DNA of 64,000 bases from Cheilinus undulatus (lineage: Eukaryota > Chordata > Actinopteri > Labriformes > Labridae). Under the pieces are notes generated by a model. That model worked only from the letters and a program-made list of their open reading frames with translations. It did no database searches and had not been told where the DNA came from. Shown in pieces: positions 1-11,490 of the stretch. Each line of letters starts with the position of its first letter. The stretch's first letter is position 1. A program made the translations under genes and the position numbers. The stretch lies in the NCBI RefSeq assembly GCF_018320785.1, contig NC_054875.1:17300632-17364631 (forward strand), given 5' to 3'.

Positions 1-35
1 TTGTCAAAAGGATAATTTTTTAAATTTGTAAGCTT

Positions 36-1830
36 TAAATGTTATTTTATTTATTAAGTTTATGTGATAGGGACAATGCAAATTACTTAGTGCGGCATCA
101 GCCTGTTACAAACAAGCTAAAAGTAACTGATGTTTCACATACAGAGATTATAGTTTTTGCTAGTTTCCATCTCCTGTCCCTAGTGAGGCTTTTAGAAAAT
201 GAAAGAAGTTAAAAGTAGAGATATCAAGTTTGCATAGAAATTGCATAAAGACAGTTACACTTGATTTAAAAAAAAATACAATTAAAAGACAAAATAGTAA
301 AATTTTACATCATAGTTGCATAAAATTACAGCAAAACATGGCGTAGTTAAAAGTGGTCACATCTCTGATTTTGTTTTAGCCACTCTTTATTATTTTTGTT
401 AAAAGTCTTTGTGTCTTGTGTTAATTTCATATCAGTTGGTAATGCATTTCACATTTGAGAGCCTTGTACAGAAAAAGCTGACTGCCCCAGGGAGGTCTAA
501 CGGCAGGCAATTTTATAATTACTGTTAGCTGAGCCCCTGGTAGTCCTACCACCAGTTTGCCTTTGGAAAAGTTTACATAAAATTTCTGGTGCTAAATTTT
601 GAAAACATTTAAAAAACAGTTTTAAACAGGAGAATTTGTAAAAATTATCAAAGCTAAGCAAATTATACGGCTTTAATATGTGGCAGTGGTGCCACCTCCT
701 GGGTTTTTTTCCCCCCATTATTTTTAGTGTTTGGTCATACAAAGGTGAAACAGGCTTAATCATGGTCAAGGAGGCTTGGCTCTACACTGTGACACAATAG
801 GACATGTGTGAAAAAATCATTGCATGCATATACAGCTGTGTTGCTTTTATTGGTATATGGTGCCTTATTAATTTGAAGCAATTGAGATTAATTTTACTGT
901 CTTTGTGACCTGTTTGACATGTTTATCAAATTTAAGTCTGGAATCTAGAACTACAGAACTTAAATTCATTAACCATCTCTATTTCTTCTCCCTGGACTGT
1001 TACTCTCTGGGTTTTGCTGATCGTATTGGTTTTTTGACATTAAAACACATGGCTGTTGTCTTTTTTGTGTTTAAAGTGAGCCTAATTTGATCAAGCCACC
1101 TACATACCCTGTTCATATATAAAGATAATTTCTCAGTTGCCTTATTTGGTGTCTTTGCTGAAGTGTAGATGACTGTCTCATCAGCATAGAGCTGACAACC
1201 AGCCTTAGGACAGCTTTCAGGCAGATCATTAATAAAAAGGCTAAAAATCAATGGGCCTAATATTGAGCCTTGGGGTATACCCATCTTGTTCTGTCGAAGA
1301 GCAGACTTTTTTGAGTCAATCTTTACACATTGCTCTCTTGTCTGTAAATAAGAAGCCAACAAAATTAAATGCTTGCTTGGAGAAATTAAACTTAGACAAC
1401 ACTGATAAGAGGATGTGGTGGTCAACAGTGTCAAATGCCTTCCCCAGGTCAAGGAACACTGCCTCCACAACATCACCCCTGTCCATAGAACACGTCAAAA
1501 TTTCTACAAAAAACAAGTTGTTGTTTCTGTGGAGTGTTTATGTCGAAATCCAAACTATTCAGGGTATAAGAGTTGATCTGACTGTAAATGATCAACTAGC
1601 TGTTCTGTCACCACTTTTTCCAAAACCTTGGACAGTACAGGAAGAACAGAAATTGTACTATGGGTACATACCTGCTCTTTGTCTCCTGACTTGAAAATGG
1701 GTATGACAACAGCTTTTTTCCATTAATCTGGAAATTGACTAGATTTAATGGAGAGGTTAACTAAGTTGACTAAATGCTTTTACAAGCTGAGTTGTGGACC
1801 ATCATCTTAGAGGAAATAGCCTGGGTCAAA
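36..1830 (-). mobile_element. LINE copy 1 (CR1/L2/Rex-like), decayed
   Basis: This is a degenerate non-LTR retrotransposon read on the minus strand, with its 3' end near position 40 next to an ATTTA-rich tail. Reverse-transcriptase sequence is split over two frames. One (1316-1516) has the KAFDTVDHH palm motif. The other (1000-1476) has GIPQGSILGPL followed by YADE. The usual catalytic motif is YADD, so the second Asp is changed to Glu here. A C-terminal ORF2 remnant lies at 497-769. The layout matches the better-preserved copy at 6.0-8.6 kb, but it is clearly more diverged and looks like another subfamily. The 5' limit near 1.8 kb is approximate. Clade assignment rests on motif style only. 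Confidence 0.75.
1000..1516 (-). pseudogene. LINE reverse transcriptase fragment, frameshifted
   Basis: Reverse-transcriptase palm and fingers region of LINE copy 1. The frame containing EAVFLDLGKAFDTVDHH stops near 1316, and the frame containing GIPQGSILGPLIFSLFIND continues down to 1000, so at least one frameshift separates them. The catalytic box reads YADE instead of YADD. The reading frame is closed by stops and no intact endonuclease domain is present, so the copy cannot be autonomous. Confidence 0.75.
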
Positions 1831-1962
1831 AGAAATCCTTAAATTTAACGTAATAAAGTTATTCAGTGGCCCTTAACAGATTGATACCAAACAGAATTTT
1901 CTTCATGCTATTGTTCTCAAACCTTTTCTGGCATACCAAAATCAGAAGCCAAAGTAAAGTTA

Positions 1963-3315
1963 CAGTGCCGTGAAAAAGTATTTGCCCCCTTTCTGATTCC
2001 TGATATTTTTTGCATATTTATCACACTTAAATGTTTCGGATCATCAGACCAATTTTTATTTTTCACAAAGACATCCCAAGTAATTGCAGTGACTGAATGA
2101 TTACTTAATTTTTTAAGGGGGGAAAAAATCCAAACCTATCTAGCCCTATGTGATAAAGTAATTGCCCCCTGAATCTAATAACTGGTTGTGCCACCCTTTT
2201 CAGCAATAACTGAAATCAAGCGTTTGCTGGTGATGAGTTGAGCATGAACTGCGCGTTTAAGGTTGAACCACAATATCTCAATTGGATTTAAGTCCAGACT
2301 TTGACTTGGCCACTCCAGCACCTTAATTTTGTTTATTTTGAGCCATTTAGAGGTGGACTTGCTGGTATGTTTTGGGTTGTTGTCCTGCTGCATAACCCAT
2401 GAGTGCACAAACTGACGTTCGCCTTCAGGATTTTCTGGTTGACAGCAGAATTTATTGTTCCATCAATCACAGCAAGTGGTCCAGGTCCTGAAGCAGCAAA
2501 GCAGCCCCAGACCATCACACTGCCACCACCATGTTTGACTGTTGGCATGATGTTCCTTTTATCAAATGCTGTGTTATTTTTATGCCAGATGTAATGGGAC
2601 ACACGCCTTCCAAAAAGTTCAACTTTTGTCTGGTCAGTCCACAGAATATTTCTCCAAAAGTCTTGGGGATCATCAAGATGTTTCTTGGCAAATGTGAGAA
2701 CAGCCTTTGTGTTCTTTTTGTCAGCAGTGGTTATGGCCTTGGAACTCTCCCATGATGCCATTTTTGCCCAGTGTCTTTCTTATGGTTGAGTCATGAACAC
2801 TAACCTTAAGTGAGGCCTGCAGTTCTTTGGATGTCGTTCTGGGTTCCTTTGTGACCTCCTGGATGAGTCGTCATTGCACTCTTGGAGTAATTTTGATTGG
2901 CCGATCACTCCTGGGAAAGTTCACCACTGTTCCCAGTTTTCTCCATTTGTGGATAATGGTTCTGACTATGGTTCGCTGGATTCAACAGTGATTTCTTGAT
3001 TCAACAAATCTGGCAGTATTCAGGCCTGGGTGTGGCCAGTGAAATTGAACTCAGCTTTCCAAATACTGTGGTCAATCACAGTCAACTCGTGACTGAACAA
3101 GGGGGACAATTTCTTTTCTACATAGAGTCAGATAGGTTTGGATTTTTTTCCCCCTTACAAAATTAAATAATCATTCAAACACTGCATTTTCTATTTACTT
3201 GGGTTGTCTTTGTGAGATATAAAAATTGGTTTGATGATCCGAAACATTTAAGTGTGATAAATATGCAAAAAAAGTCAGAAATCAGAAAGGGGGCGAATAC
3301 TTTTTCATGGCACTG
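1963..3315 (-). mobile_element. Tc1-like DNA transposon, inactive (Tc1-1)
   Basis: Both ends carry long matching terminal inverted repeats. The left begins CAGTGCCGTGAAAAAGTATT at 1963; the right is its near-complement, ending GGCACTG at 3315. Similarity continues inward for well over 150 bases. TA dinucleotides flank both ends (1961-1962, 3316-3317), the expected target duplication of this superfamily. A broken transposase lies inside on the minus strand. The roughly 1.35-kb size is normal for a teleost Tc1 element. Confidence 0.9.
2175..2960 (-). pseudogene. Tc1 transposase pseudogene
   Basis: Cut-and-paste transposase remains. Frame pieces at 2333-2761 and 2175-2408 give, in order, ILWTDQTKVELFG (first catalytic Asp), [30 protein letters not shown] (second Asp) and [15 protein letters not shown] (catalytic Glu). 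This is the DD34E arrangement of Tc1. Pieces resembling the N-terminal helix-turn-helix lie upstream at about 2761-2960. All three catalytic residues survive, but frameshifts break the reading frame, so no functional protein is expected. Confidence 0.85.
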
Positions 3316-3329
3316 TATATACTATCATG

Positions 3330-3860
3330 TTTATAAATAACTGGCCTTAGGGGAGTAGTCTAACTTGACATGCCAGATCTGTAAAACACTCTTTGGCAGC
3401 GTTTGGTAAAGGGCAGAGCCTTTCAAAAAAACTTGGAGGGCAATTGGGTGAACACACGTGACATAGCCGCTACCAAGGTGCACCCCTACCAAGGGCTAAA
3501 CTCCATAGAGAACTGCAAAACACAAACCATGGCGACTGTAGACATGTCAGTACACGACTTTGTCATTTTTGAAAAGAAAACAACTCAGTGCTGTTCATTG
3601 TTCTTTTAATGAAGAAATGTCATCAAGTTCTGATAAAACTGGCGCTTTAGCAGCATCCATGCTAATGTCTTCTGCCATAACGGCACCGGTCTCTTGTTGC
3701 TGCTTGCTTACGTCACGACTCCACCGCACCCGAAAGTACTGCCCCTCATCGCTGATTGGTCCTGTCACTTTCTAACTGGGCCCAAACTGTTCAGACAGGA
3801 GCTTTGCAGGATGGATTCGCCAGTGAGAAAAAAAGGAAATGGTGAAATGGAGAAAAAAGT
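3330..3860. other. Non-coding, probably unclassified interspersed repeat
   Basis: No gene is recognised. GC content and CpG density are higher than in the flanks, and the segment lies between the Tc1 element and an L1 tail. It looks like part of a non-autonomous element, but I could not find its ends or target duplications. Confidence 0.3.
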
Positions 3861-3877
3861 GAAAATGGGAGAAGGAG

Positions 3878-4438
3878 TTGGGCACAGTTATATCTGAACA
3901 AGAGTGGAATCAGAGTTTTAAGGACATCTACCTCAACATTAAATCCCCATATTGGCAGGAGTACGCTTGGAAGATAAATGTAAGGTACTTCAGGACACCA
4001 TCAGCTATCTCAAAGTATACAGGAAATAAAGTTAGATGCTGGAGAGAGTGTGGGGAAAATAATGCAGATTATGTGCATATATTTTTTACATGCAAAAAAT
4101 TACAAATGTTTTGGTCAGATGTCCTTAGAGAAATTGAACAGATTTTAGGTAGAACAGGATGTCAAGAAAAACACATTCTACTAGGACTAAGTCCCAAAGG
4201 TCTCAGAAATGAATCATATCTTTTTTGGACTCTGAGAATAACAGCACTAAAGCAAATCACTAGAAATTGGAAGAAAATAGAACCTCCAAATGTGAAAAAG
4301 TGGTTAGACACTGTAGAGAACATATATAGCATGGAAAAATTAACTTACAAAATGAAAATGAAAGAAAGGTTGTTTGAAAAAAGATGGGCCCTCTTCACAC
4401 CAAAGGGGAAAATTGTTACCAAATTATGGGACAAATAA
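3878..4438 (+). pseudogene. L1-like ORF2 C-terminal fragment
   Basis: About 186 residues of the C-terminal ORF2 region, beginning without its own start codon. It contains the segment before the knuckle (YAWKINVRYFRTP), the Cys-X3-Cys...His...Cys knuckle, and the Lys-rich tail ending at TAA 4436-4438. In-frame stops appear just upstream of 3864, so this is a truncated insertion rather than a gene. Confidence 0.8.
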
Positions 4439-4741
4439 AAATATGTAAAATGACACGTATACATTTAAATGAACTGTGCTTAGCCCCTTACACAACGAAA
4501 TAAAAAAGCCTTTTTTAATATGTGTTTATTATTTTTATTTTAATACATACATATGCATTTTTTTCTCCATATAGGTCAGGGGAGGTATTGATCTACTTAA
4601 GTGCAAGGAAATGCATGAAGGGTGGGCACATATATCTGAATAGATGTCAAATTCATAACAGGGTTAGCTTTAGAATTCTGCTAATCTGTTGACCCTTTTT
4701 TCTTGAAATGGACTTCTATTATTTTATTTTACTAATATGGA

Positions 4742-4914
4742 AATGCTGTATGTATGCATGGGTATGTGTGCATGTATGTGTATATGGGCATGGATGTTTG
4801 TGTGTATGTGGGTATGTATGTGTATATGGGTATATACATATGTATGTGTGTGTATATGGGTATGTGTATGTTTATGTACGTGTATGTATGTGTATGTGTG
4901 TATATATGTATATG

Positions 4915-4959
<45 letters not shown>

Positions 4960-5062
4960 ATATGTATATATATATGTGTATGTATGTGTATGTATGTGCA
5001 TATGCATATGTATGTGTGTATGTATGTATGTATGTATGTAGGCATGCATGCATATATCTATA
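4742..5062. repeat. Compound TG/TATG microsatellite
   Basis: About 320 bases of alternating purine-pyrimidine repeat: imperfect GTATGTGTATGT units, a pure TG run near 4924-4955, then TATG/CATG units. Long open frames run through it on both strands only because the repeat lacks stops. They are not genes. It lies in the 3' part of the L1-like insertion. Confidence 0.95.
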
Positions 5063-5286
5063 TACATATAATCCCCCCTCCCCCTTATTCCTTTTTCTTT
5101 AATCTGTATGGGTGAGGGTGAACAAAGGGTGAGGGAACAAGGGTTTAAATCATGAAATGGGAAAATGTGTCAATGTAAATGTATATGTGACAAAGAAATG
5201 TGATTCTCTGTATCAATTTCTACTTATTGACACAATAAAGTATAAAAAATAAAAAGGAAATGGGCACATCCATCTGCTTTGCAAGG

Positions 5287-5547
5287 TTAGTTTAGATTAT
5301 ATTGAGGAAAAACCTCACTGTGGACTGATTGGCACGTCTCATTAGATTGACAGATAGCTCAACAGGCAGAAGCTACAGGTCTGTCAACCAGAATGCTAGC
5401 TAGCTAGCTGACAGAAAGTCGAACCTAGTGGGCGGTTTCACTATGGAAGCCACCGCGGATTGGCTTCAGGAGCTGTTTGAGTCCGCCTATTGTATGCAGA
5501 CAGCTGACGTCACACAGGGTTTGTCCAATTCTTTCTACAGTCTATGG
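5287..5547 (+). repeat. Dispersed teleost repeat, copy A
   Basis: This segment matches, in inverted orientation, the insertion at 24486-25007 inside the older Gypsy element. Shared blocks include GATTGACAGATAGCTC, a GCTAGCTAGC stretch, a CCCACTAGG-type block, the GACGTCACAC block and CTTTCTACAGTCTATGG at the end. No coding capacity is seen. The family looks like a non-autonomous element, but the superfamily could not be fixed. Confidence 0.7.
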
Positions 5548-6040
5548 CTTGAACTCTGTTTTATGCACTAATTGTAGCGTTACCCACTCATTTCTGAGAT
5601 ACTTATTGCCCTGGCAGCCATAAATGTATCTCATTGAAGTTATTTTCTTAAATGCCAGTGAAAATGGTAAATATGATATTCAAAGTTTTGGACTTTATAG
5701 ACTTTGAAGAACACACACCCAGTCGAGGAGACGAGTCGGAGAGTAACAGAGAAAAAGACAGCGAATTGTAGCGAGAATACTCACAATGCTGGGAGGAATA
5801 GTGGAATATTCACCCTCTGCCATGACTTCCAGTCATCCGGTGAGACCATGGGTGCTTCCGCCATGACAGTCCACATGTAGCGAAGCCAATGCTTTGCCTC
5901 ATCATGTCTCCATCCCACCGGGGAGGGCGTAATCAGCGAATTAGATTTTGAGAGTCATTCAGATCACCGTCTGGATCCAGGAACGTTTTTAAAGGATTCT
6001 TCACTATTGGGAGATAGGGCTGATGGCAGAGGTCTGTGCT
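5548..6040. other. Non-coding, nothing recognised
   Basis: No convincing ORF, exon or transposon end was seen. The stretch at about 5700-5960 is CpG-richer than its surroundings and may be repeat-derived. Confidence 0.4.
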
Positions 6041-6689
6041 CTCTGAGTGCTTTTATTTATTTATTTTTCTGTTTATTTGTCAGGGACAATACATAAGCAT
6101 TGCTGTATTTAATTACAGTGCAACCGATGCAATGTATAAAAGACATCTAGCCATGGCTAATTTGCAGTCCTTGTCCCTGGTTAGGCTTTTAAGAAATAAC
6201 ACATATAATAGAACAGAATAAAATGGACATAAAACACTAACAATGGCAGTTAGACATAAATGAACAACCACAAAAAATGCATAAAAACAGCAGCAGCAAG
6301 ACAAACATAAACATGCAGCCACATACATAGAAGCTAACAGTAAGGCGGACATAAACATGCAGACGAATGACAATGACTAAAATGACAATTAAGAGAATAG
6401 GTGAAGTAGCTAAGAACAAAGATAAAAAGGAGTAAAATGAGCTGAATGATATAAAATTTTTAAGACATGTAGTTTAGTGGTCACAGATTTCCTTTTGTTT
6501 TAGCCATTGTTTTACTGTCTTATTGAATACTTTGAAGTCAGTCAGTGTTTTTATTTCTGATGAGAGAGTATTCTAGATCTGTGGGCCTTTAACTGAGAAA
6601 GAGGACTAACCAAATGTTGTTTTACATTTTGCTGGTTTACAGTCTCCACTGACTGCTCCTCTTGTAATGGCTCTTTTACTGGAGTACTT

Positions 6690-7010
6690 TTAAATCAGTT
6701 CACTGACCAGTTGTGGAGCAAGATCATTCACACACTTGAAAGTCATTTTGATGAATGAGAAATTTATGAAGTTTTCAAAACTCAATAAATTATACTTTTG
6801 TTGCACTTTACAATGGTTCCATTTCATCGGTTTCTGATCTAGTATTTTTAAGCTCTGTTTATACAAGGACAACAGTGGTTTGATTGCTGATTGAGTGGCC
6901 TGACCCCAGACAGTAATACAGTATGAAAAATGTGATAAAATCATTGCATGTAAGTAAAGCTGGGCAGCCTTTATTGGTAAACAAGATCTTATGAGTCGAA
7001 AGCAATTCAA
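6690..7010 (-). pseudogene. LINE ORF2 C-terminal fragment
   Basis: C-terminal continuation of the ORF2 of LINE copy 2, with RSCLPIKAAQLYLHAMILSH, SYCITVWG and FECVNDLAP-like segments typical of the region after the thumb in CR1/L2-type elements. It is separated from the reverse-transcriptase frame by stops or frameshifts. The corresponding part of copy 1 lies at 497-769, and non-coding homologous DNA lies at about 27.35-27.7 kb. Confidence 0.65.
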
Positions 7011-7081
7011 GTTAGTCCTGATGGTCTTGGATACTTTTCTGAAATGTGCCTCAAATTTTAGTTGTGAGTCCAGGACAACTC

Positions 7082-8119
7082 CTAGATATTTTCCGTCTGA
7101 TCAATGTTTATTATAAAATCATTGAATTTCTTTTGTCTTAGAGAGAAACACATAGAGACAGTTTTCCCACAGTTCAAAGTTAAAAAGTTGTCTTTAAGCC
7201 ACTGTGACACACTGATCAATTCCCTATTAAGCAACTCTGCAGCTTGCTGTGGGGATTTCGATGATACATGGATGACAGCATCATCCGCACACATTTGGCA
7301 ATGTACATCTTTGCAGCTGTCTGGTAGCTCATTTATGTACAGGCAAAAAAGCAGCGGTCCCAGAATAGAACCTTGGGGGACACCCACATTACAGTTCTGA
7401 AAGGATGATATAGAGCTGTTTATCCTGACACATTGCATTCTGGATTCCAGATATGACTTGAACCAGCTGAGAGCTTGTATGGAGAAATTTAACTTTTTAA
7501 GTTTATTGAGGAGTAAGTCGTGGTTCACAGTATCAAAGGCCTTTTTCAGGTCCAAGAATACTGCTCCAACAACTCTACCATCATCTAAAGATTTTTTAAT
7601 AGTTTCTGTGAGATAGCAGGTTGCCATTTCTGTTGAATATCCAGATCGAAAACCAAATTGTTTTGGGTGAAGAAGCTGGTTACTTTCAAGATAATCAATC
7701 AGTTGCTCTGCCACAAATTTTTCAAGAATTTTTGAGATCACAGGAAGGATAGAGATGGGCCTGTAGTTACAGGCTCTGTCAGGTTCACAGGATTTAAATA
7801 TTGGTGTTATGACTCCTTGTTTGAACATTTGGGGGAATTTTCCTGCATTAATGGATAAATTTATCATGTGTGTTATTGGCTTTATAAGAGTAGAATGCTT
7901 CTTTAAGAATTCACTATCTAATCCAAATATATCTTTAGCTTTAGAGTTATTTAATTGCTTTATTATTTGTTGAATTTTGCCCTCATCAGTCAGTGTAATG
8001 ACAAAAGAGTTTGGCTGGTCTTTTACAGGAATGTCAGGCACCCCTATCGGTTGGAAATTTGCTGCCAGTTCCTGCACTGATTGCACAAAATAGTTATTTA
8101 GTGCATTTGCTACTTCCAT
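7082..8119 (-). pseudogene. LINE reverse transcriptase, 345-residue open frame
   Basis: RNA-directed DNA polymerase of LINE copy 2, normally used for target-primed reverse transcription. Motifs in order: NYRPISILPVISKILEK near residue 118, FGFRSGYSTEMA near 156, AVFLDLKKAFDTVNHD near 186, GVPQGSILGPLLFCLYINE near 246, and the catalytic box as CADDAV near 280. The family consensus there is YADD or FADD, so the residue before the two Asp is changed to Cys. The frame is open but lacks the upstream endonuclease, and the downstream part is in another frame, so it is annotated as a remnant. Confidence 0.8.
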
Positions 8120-8640
8120 GTTATCAGAGCTAATAACACCATTTAAATCTAATTTTATGACACTTTTACTTTGATTCAGCTCACGCTTAGTAAGCTTATT
8201 GATATGTCTCCATAAAGATGAACTATTCCCCCCCTTACTGTAATTAACTTTGTGAAATTAGCAGTCATTTCTTTTCTTAGTTCACTAACAACTTTGTTTC
8301 GGAGTCCTTTAAAAATCAGAATGTCCGTATATAATTTTGTGGACGAAGAATTTTTTTAAAGCAAGGTCCCTCTTCTTCATTAGCTGACGGATGTTATGGT
8401 AAATCCAAGGAAGAGAAGGACCTTTTTTACCAGGTTTCAATGGTTTTGTATATTTTTTTATTGTCTTTGTTAATGAATCCATTAAAATATTGCAGTAATT
8501 ATTCAAATCACATGATTGTACCACTGATTCCCAGTTTAAATTTTTTATTTTGTTCTCAAACTGTGGAACATCATTCTTCCTAATTCCTTCTTTTCCATCA
8601 TTTATATTTGGGCGGTACAAAAGATTTTGCAGTTGTTGTT

Positions 8641-9277
8641 TTTGTTTCTAGTTTAAAATGTTAAAGATATCAGCATTATTTCTCTACCTTTAATTATTCA
8701 TCTTGGTTACTAATGGTTGCTTATATTTAAGTGTTGTCTCTTTCATATATTTCTCTTATTGCTAATTCTACACATATTGTTACCATTGTCAGTGGCATTA
8801 GAAACAAATAAGTTTATGCTGGATATACAACCAGGACAAAGTCTCTCCTCTGCATTGTCCTATCAACTTACATGTTCAGTGCAGCTATGGGAAATGGGTG
8901 AGTAATGTGATTCTGCTTCTGCTTAAGGTTTCTGCTTGTTTAAAGGATGTTTCCTTGCCACTATGACTTTGCTTAATGTTGTTTAGTGCTTTGCTCATGG
9001 TGGATTAATGTTAAGTCTTTGTAAGTAACAAAACAAAGAGCACAGTGTAAGATGTCTTTGAGATAACATTGCTTATCAATCAGAGCTTAACAAAAAAGGT
9101 TTATTCATTATCAGGAGGGTTAAACACTTGCAATGAACTCAACATGTCTCAAATTTATTTCACACCAAATATTTTCTTGGGATAATACAAAGCTATCAGA
9201 AAAATCAGGCTTAGTGGAGGAGCTCCCTCTGGTGCAGCACAGGCAAAAGTTTCTGAAATTTCTTATTGATCATACCT
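8641..9277. other. Non-coding, nothing recognised
   Basis: AT-rich sequence between the LINE and the TTAA-flanked element. The 62-codon open frame at 8717-8905 has no recognisable features. Confidence 0.4.
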
Positions 9278-9989
9278 TTAAAGTCCATGTAAAGTGAAAT
9301 CCAAAATGTGTTTCTTAACACACTAAATATGTTGGAATAAGGTTGCTGTAAACGTGTAAAAACACTGAGATCACTGTGCGACTGACCTTTTTTAATTTTG
9401 ATTTTTTGTATTATTTTTTATTATTTTTCCTGACTTGGTTTAATTTGGGCTGGGAAAATACATGAACCCATGACATCACTGATATCTTTTGAGAATGACC
9501 CCGCCCCCCCCCCAGCACTATGATATAAAATCACTAAGCAGTTCAGCTCAGTACAGTCTTTTGTTACCTGATGACACTGCCGTCATTGGAAGTTAACAGT
9601 CAGTTACATGTTTATGTTCACTGTGAGGTTAATTGCCCATATCTATCAGCCACAGTAGACTACAGGTCATTAATAGTATCATAATGGAGAGATTGTTCCA
9701 TAAAACAGTAAAGTGAATCCCCAACTTCTGTCTCTCCGCTGTTGCACAGAGCCAGACAGCTGCATTCTGATCAGAAGCATTTTTTTCTTCTATGAGGGTG
9801 TGGCTTCAGCTTATTCAACTGACAAGAGTGGATTTAATTAACTCATTTTTCATGATTTTAAGCTTAATTGTTTATACTTAGAGATGTTTATTTATGACTG
9901 AAAATTAGCCTGATGGTTCACAACACAGTGCCTGTCATACTATGAATCTAATATAAAGATTTTTTAATATCACTTTATAGGGACTTTAA
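9278..9989. mobile_element. TTAA-flanked non-autonomous DNA element 1
   Basis: A 712-base element bounded by TTAA on both sides (9278-9281 and 9986-9989), with inverted ends reading AAGTCCATGTAAAGTGA on the left and AAGTCCCTATAAAGTGA when the right end is reverse-complemented. TTAA target duplication is characteristic of piggyBac-type transposition. No transposase is encoded. It lies downstream of the STAC3 stop codon. Confidence 0.65.
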
Positions 9990-11382
9990 ATTCAAAATGA
10001 TGTATCATTATTTTCTAGCATTTTTCTCTGAATTGTGTTTTAGATTCTTTTTTTTTTTCAAATCCTTTATCATCTTAAGTTTTAATAATAATAACAAGTA
10101 TTAGTGATGCACTTTGTGTTTCATAAATATATTTGGTCCTGGTGAGAACATTTTTTCTATCCAGAACAGTAACATCCTGACTTGAATCTAGATTTCAGCT
10201 ACTTGTCATGTCAGAATCATTACAAAGCATGAATACAGGAAATGATCAAGGGCCAAAGTGGCACAATATGTATATTCTGCATGTCAAACAAGTTAAATTT
10301 GTGTATCACAATAGCATTCAGAGGTATTCATTAAACACCATAGAGTTTTCAAGAACACTTCAGGTTGAACAATTGAAAAAAAAGGTCTTAGAGCATTTGC
10401 CTGTTTTTCAATAGCTACAAGGGAAAACATTTGAAACTGTTTTTAGCACTGTAACTGCTACACATTGTTTTTGAAAAAGAAAAGTTGATCTAGAAAAATC
10501 AGCATGACATACGTGTTGCACATGTTAAAATGACTTTGAAGCATCTATTTCAGAGAATAGGATGGACCTCTTTAATGCTTAAAAAAGTGATTGTATCATT
10601 TCTAATTAAATAAAATACTATGCAAAACGATTAATTTGTAGGCTATACCACAATTTGTAGTGTCATTTTAAATTGCAGTTTTGCTGAATGAGACTGAAAT
10701 ATACTATCTACATCAAAAAAGTTTAAAGGTGTGTAATATTTTGCCTAGTAGCATTTAGGGGAATTTGGTCAGAATTAAACAAATATGTTAAATATTTTAT
10801 TTATTTTTATTTAAGTAGGCCTATCTGAATAAGTATTAAAACACTTGAATATCTAAAATCATTTTATTTTTATTCACTAGGAATTAGCCATCAATTTATA
10901 CGTGGGAAGGTGCCCTCCACCAACTCTGCCATCTTGTATTTCTCCGTTTTGCATGTTTCTACAGTACCACAGAAGAGACCAAATAACAGATGCACTTTTT
11001 TCAATTCCACTGGTTGCCACGGTTACTATCATAAATAAGGGTCACAATCAAGAATCTGACTGTTAGATGTCACTATTGAAGCTAAGTTGTGATTTTCTCA
11101 TGAGTAATTTGATTTAATAATATGTTCCCATTTGTTGTCAAATCTCCTTTTGTCCATTTGATCTAAAAGCTTTAATAGCTGATTGATTAAGAAACAGCTC
11201 AGTGCTAGATTCTATTGCATCCTATTAATCAGTACATTTAGTAAGACCCTTCTGCAATTCTTTCAGGCTTCCTCAACAACCCATCATTATTCAGCAGGCA
11301 GTTACATAAAGAATCTGGGCATTGGTGTTACCAAAACAAGAGCCATTACATCATACAATCTCCACAATCTCCACTTGTGTCT
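9990..11382. other. STAC3 3' flank / probable 3' untranslated region
   Basis: No other gene is recognised. Transcribed on the minus strand, this lies directly after the STAC3 stop codon. Plus-strand TTTATT hexamers near 10863-10874 would read AATAAA on the minus strand about 510 bases past the stop and are candidate polyadenylation signals. Low-level repeat similarity is suspected at about 10895-11040. Confidence 0.35.
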
Positions 11383-11490
11383 TTATGTCACAGTAATCTC
11401 CTCCAGCAGATCAGCGGGGAAGTAGCCCAGCTTGCGTCCAGTGCTGACCTTCAAGTAGCCACCTTTCTCATCTCCCTTTTTGACCACAAT
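11383..11490 (-). CDS. stac3: STAC3 last coding exon, SH3-2 and stop
   Basis: 108 bases, 36 codons: [32 protein letters not shown], then three extra residues TVT before TAA at 11383-11385. The mammalian protein stops right after LEEI, so the fish protein has a three-residue C-terminal extension. Acceptor TTTATTCAG. Confidence 0.95.
   Translation of the reverse strand: MVVKKGDEKGGYLKVSTGRKLGYFPADLLEEITVT

Larger units (their letters stand above)
3864..5258 (+). mobile_element. L1-like LINE, 5'-truncated 3' end
   Basis: A 5'-truncated L1/Tx1-type retrotransposon. The open segment to 4438 encodes the ORF2 C-terminus with WQEYAWKINVRYFRTPSAIS followed by the Cys/His knuckle CWRECGENNADYVHIFFTC. 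This matches the equivalent region of the minus-strand L1 at 56.2-60.9 kb (WREFRWKILTRYYRTPQ, CWRKCG). It is followed by a 3' untranslated part that includes the TG/TA microsatellite and ends in an AATAAAGTATAAAAAATAAA-type tail near 5255. Truncation at the 5' end is typical of target-primed reverse transcription. Confidence 0.8.
6045..8640 (-). mobile_element. LINE copy 2 (CR1/L2/Rex-like), best preserved
   Basis: Minus-strand non-LTR retrotransposon with its 3' end at a TTTATTTATTT tail near 6050 and its 5' truncation near 8640. From 5' to 3' it holds a linker region (8309-8620, with RQLMKKRDLALKKF), a long reverse-transcriptase frame (7082-8119), a C-terminal frame (6690-7010, with HFSYCITVWG) and a 3' untranslated region with the CTAACCAGGGACAAGGACTG block. 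That block recurs at 26.8 kb and, diverged, near position 180. Endonuclease sequence is missing. Confidence 0.85.

Noticed and set aside
4708..5115. Overlapping open frames of 95-135 codons on both strands rich in Tyr, Val, Cys or His/Thr
   Set aside because: They are readings of the TG/TA microsatellite, which lacks stop codons in most frames. No gene-like composition.
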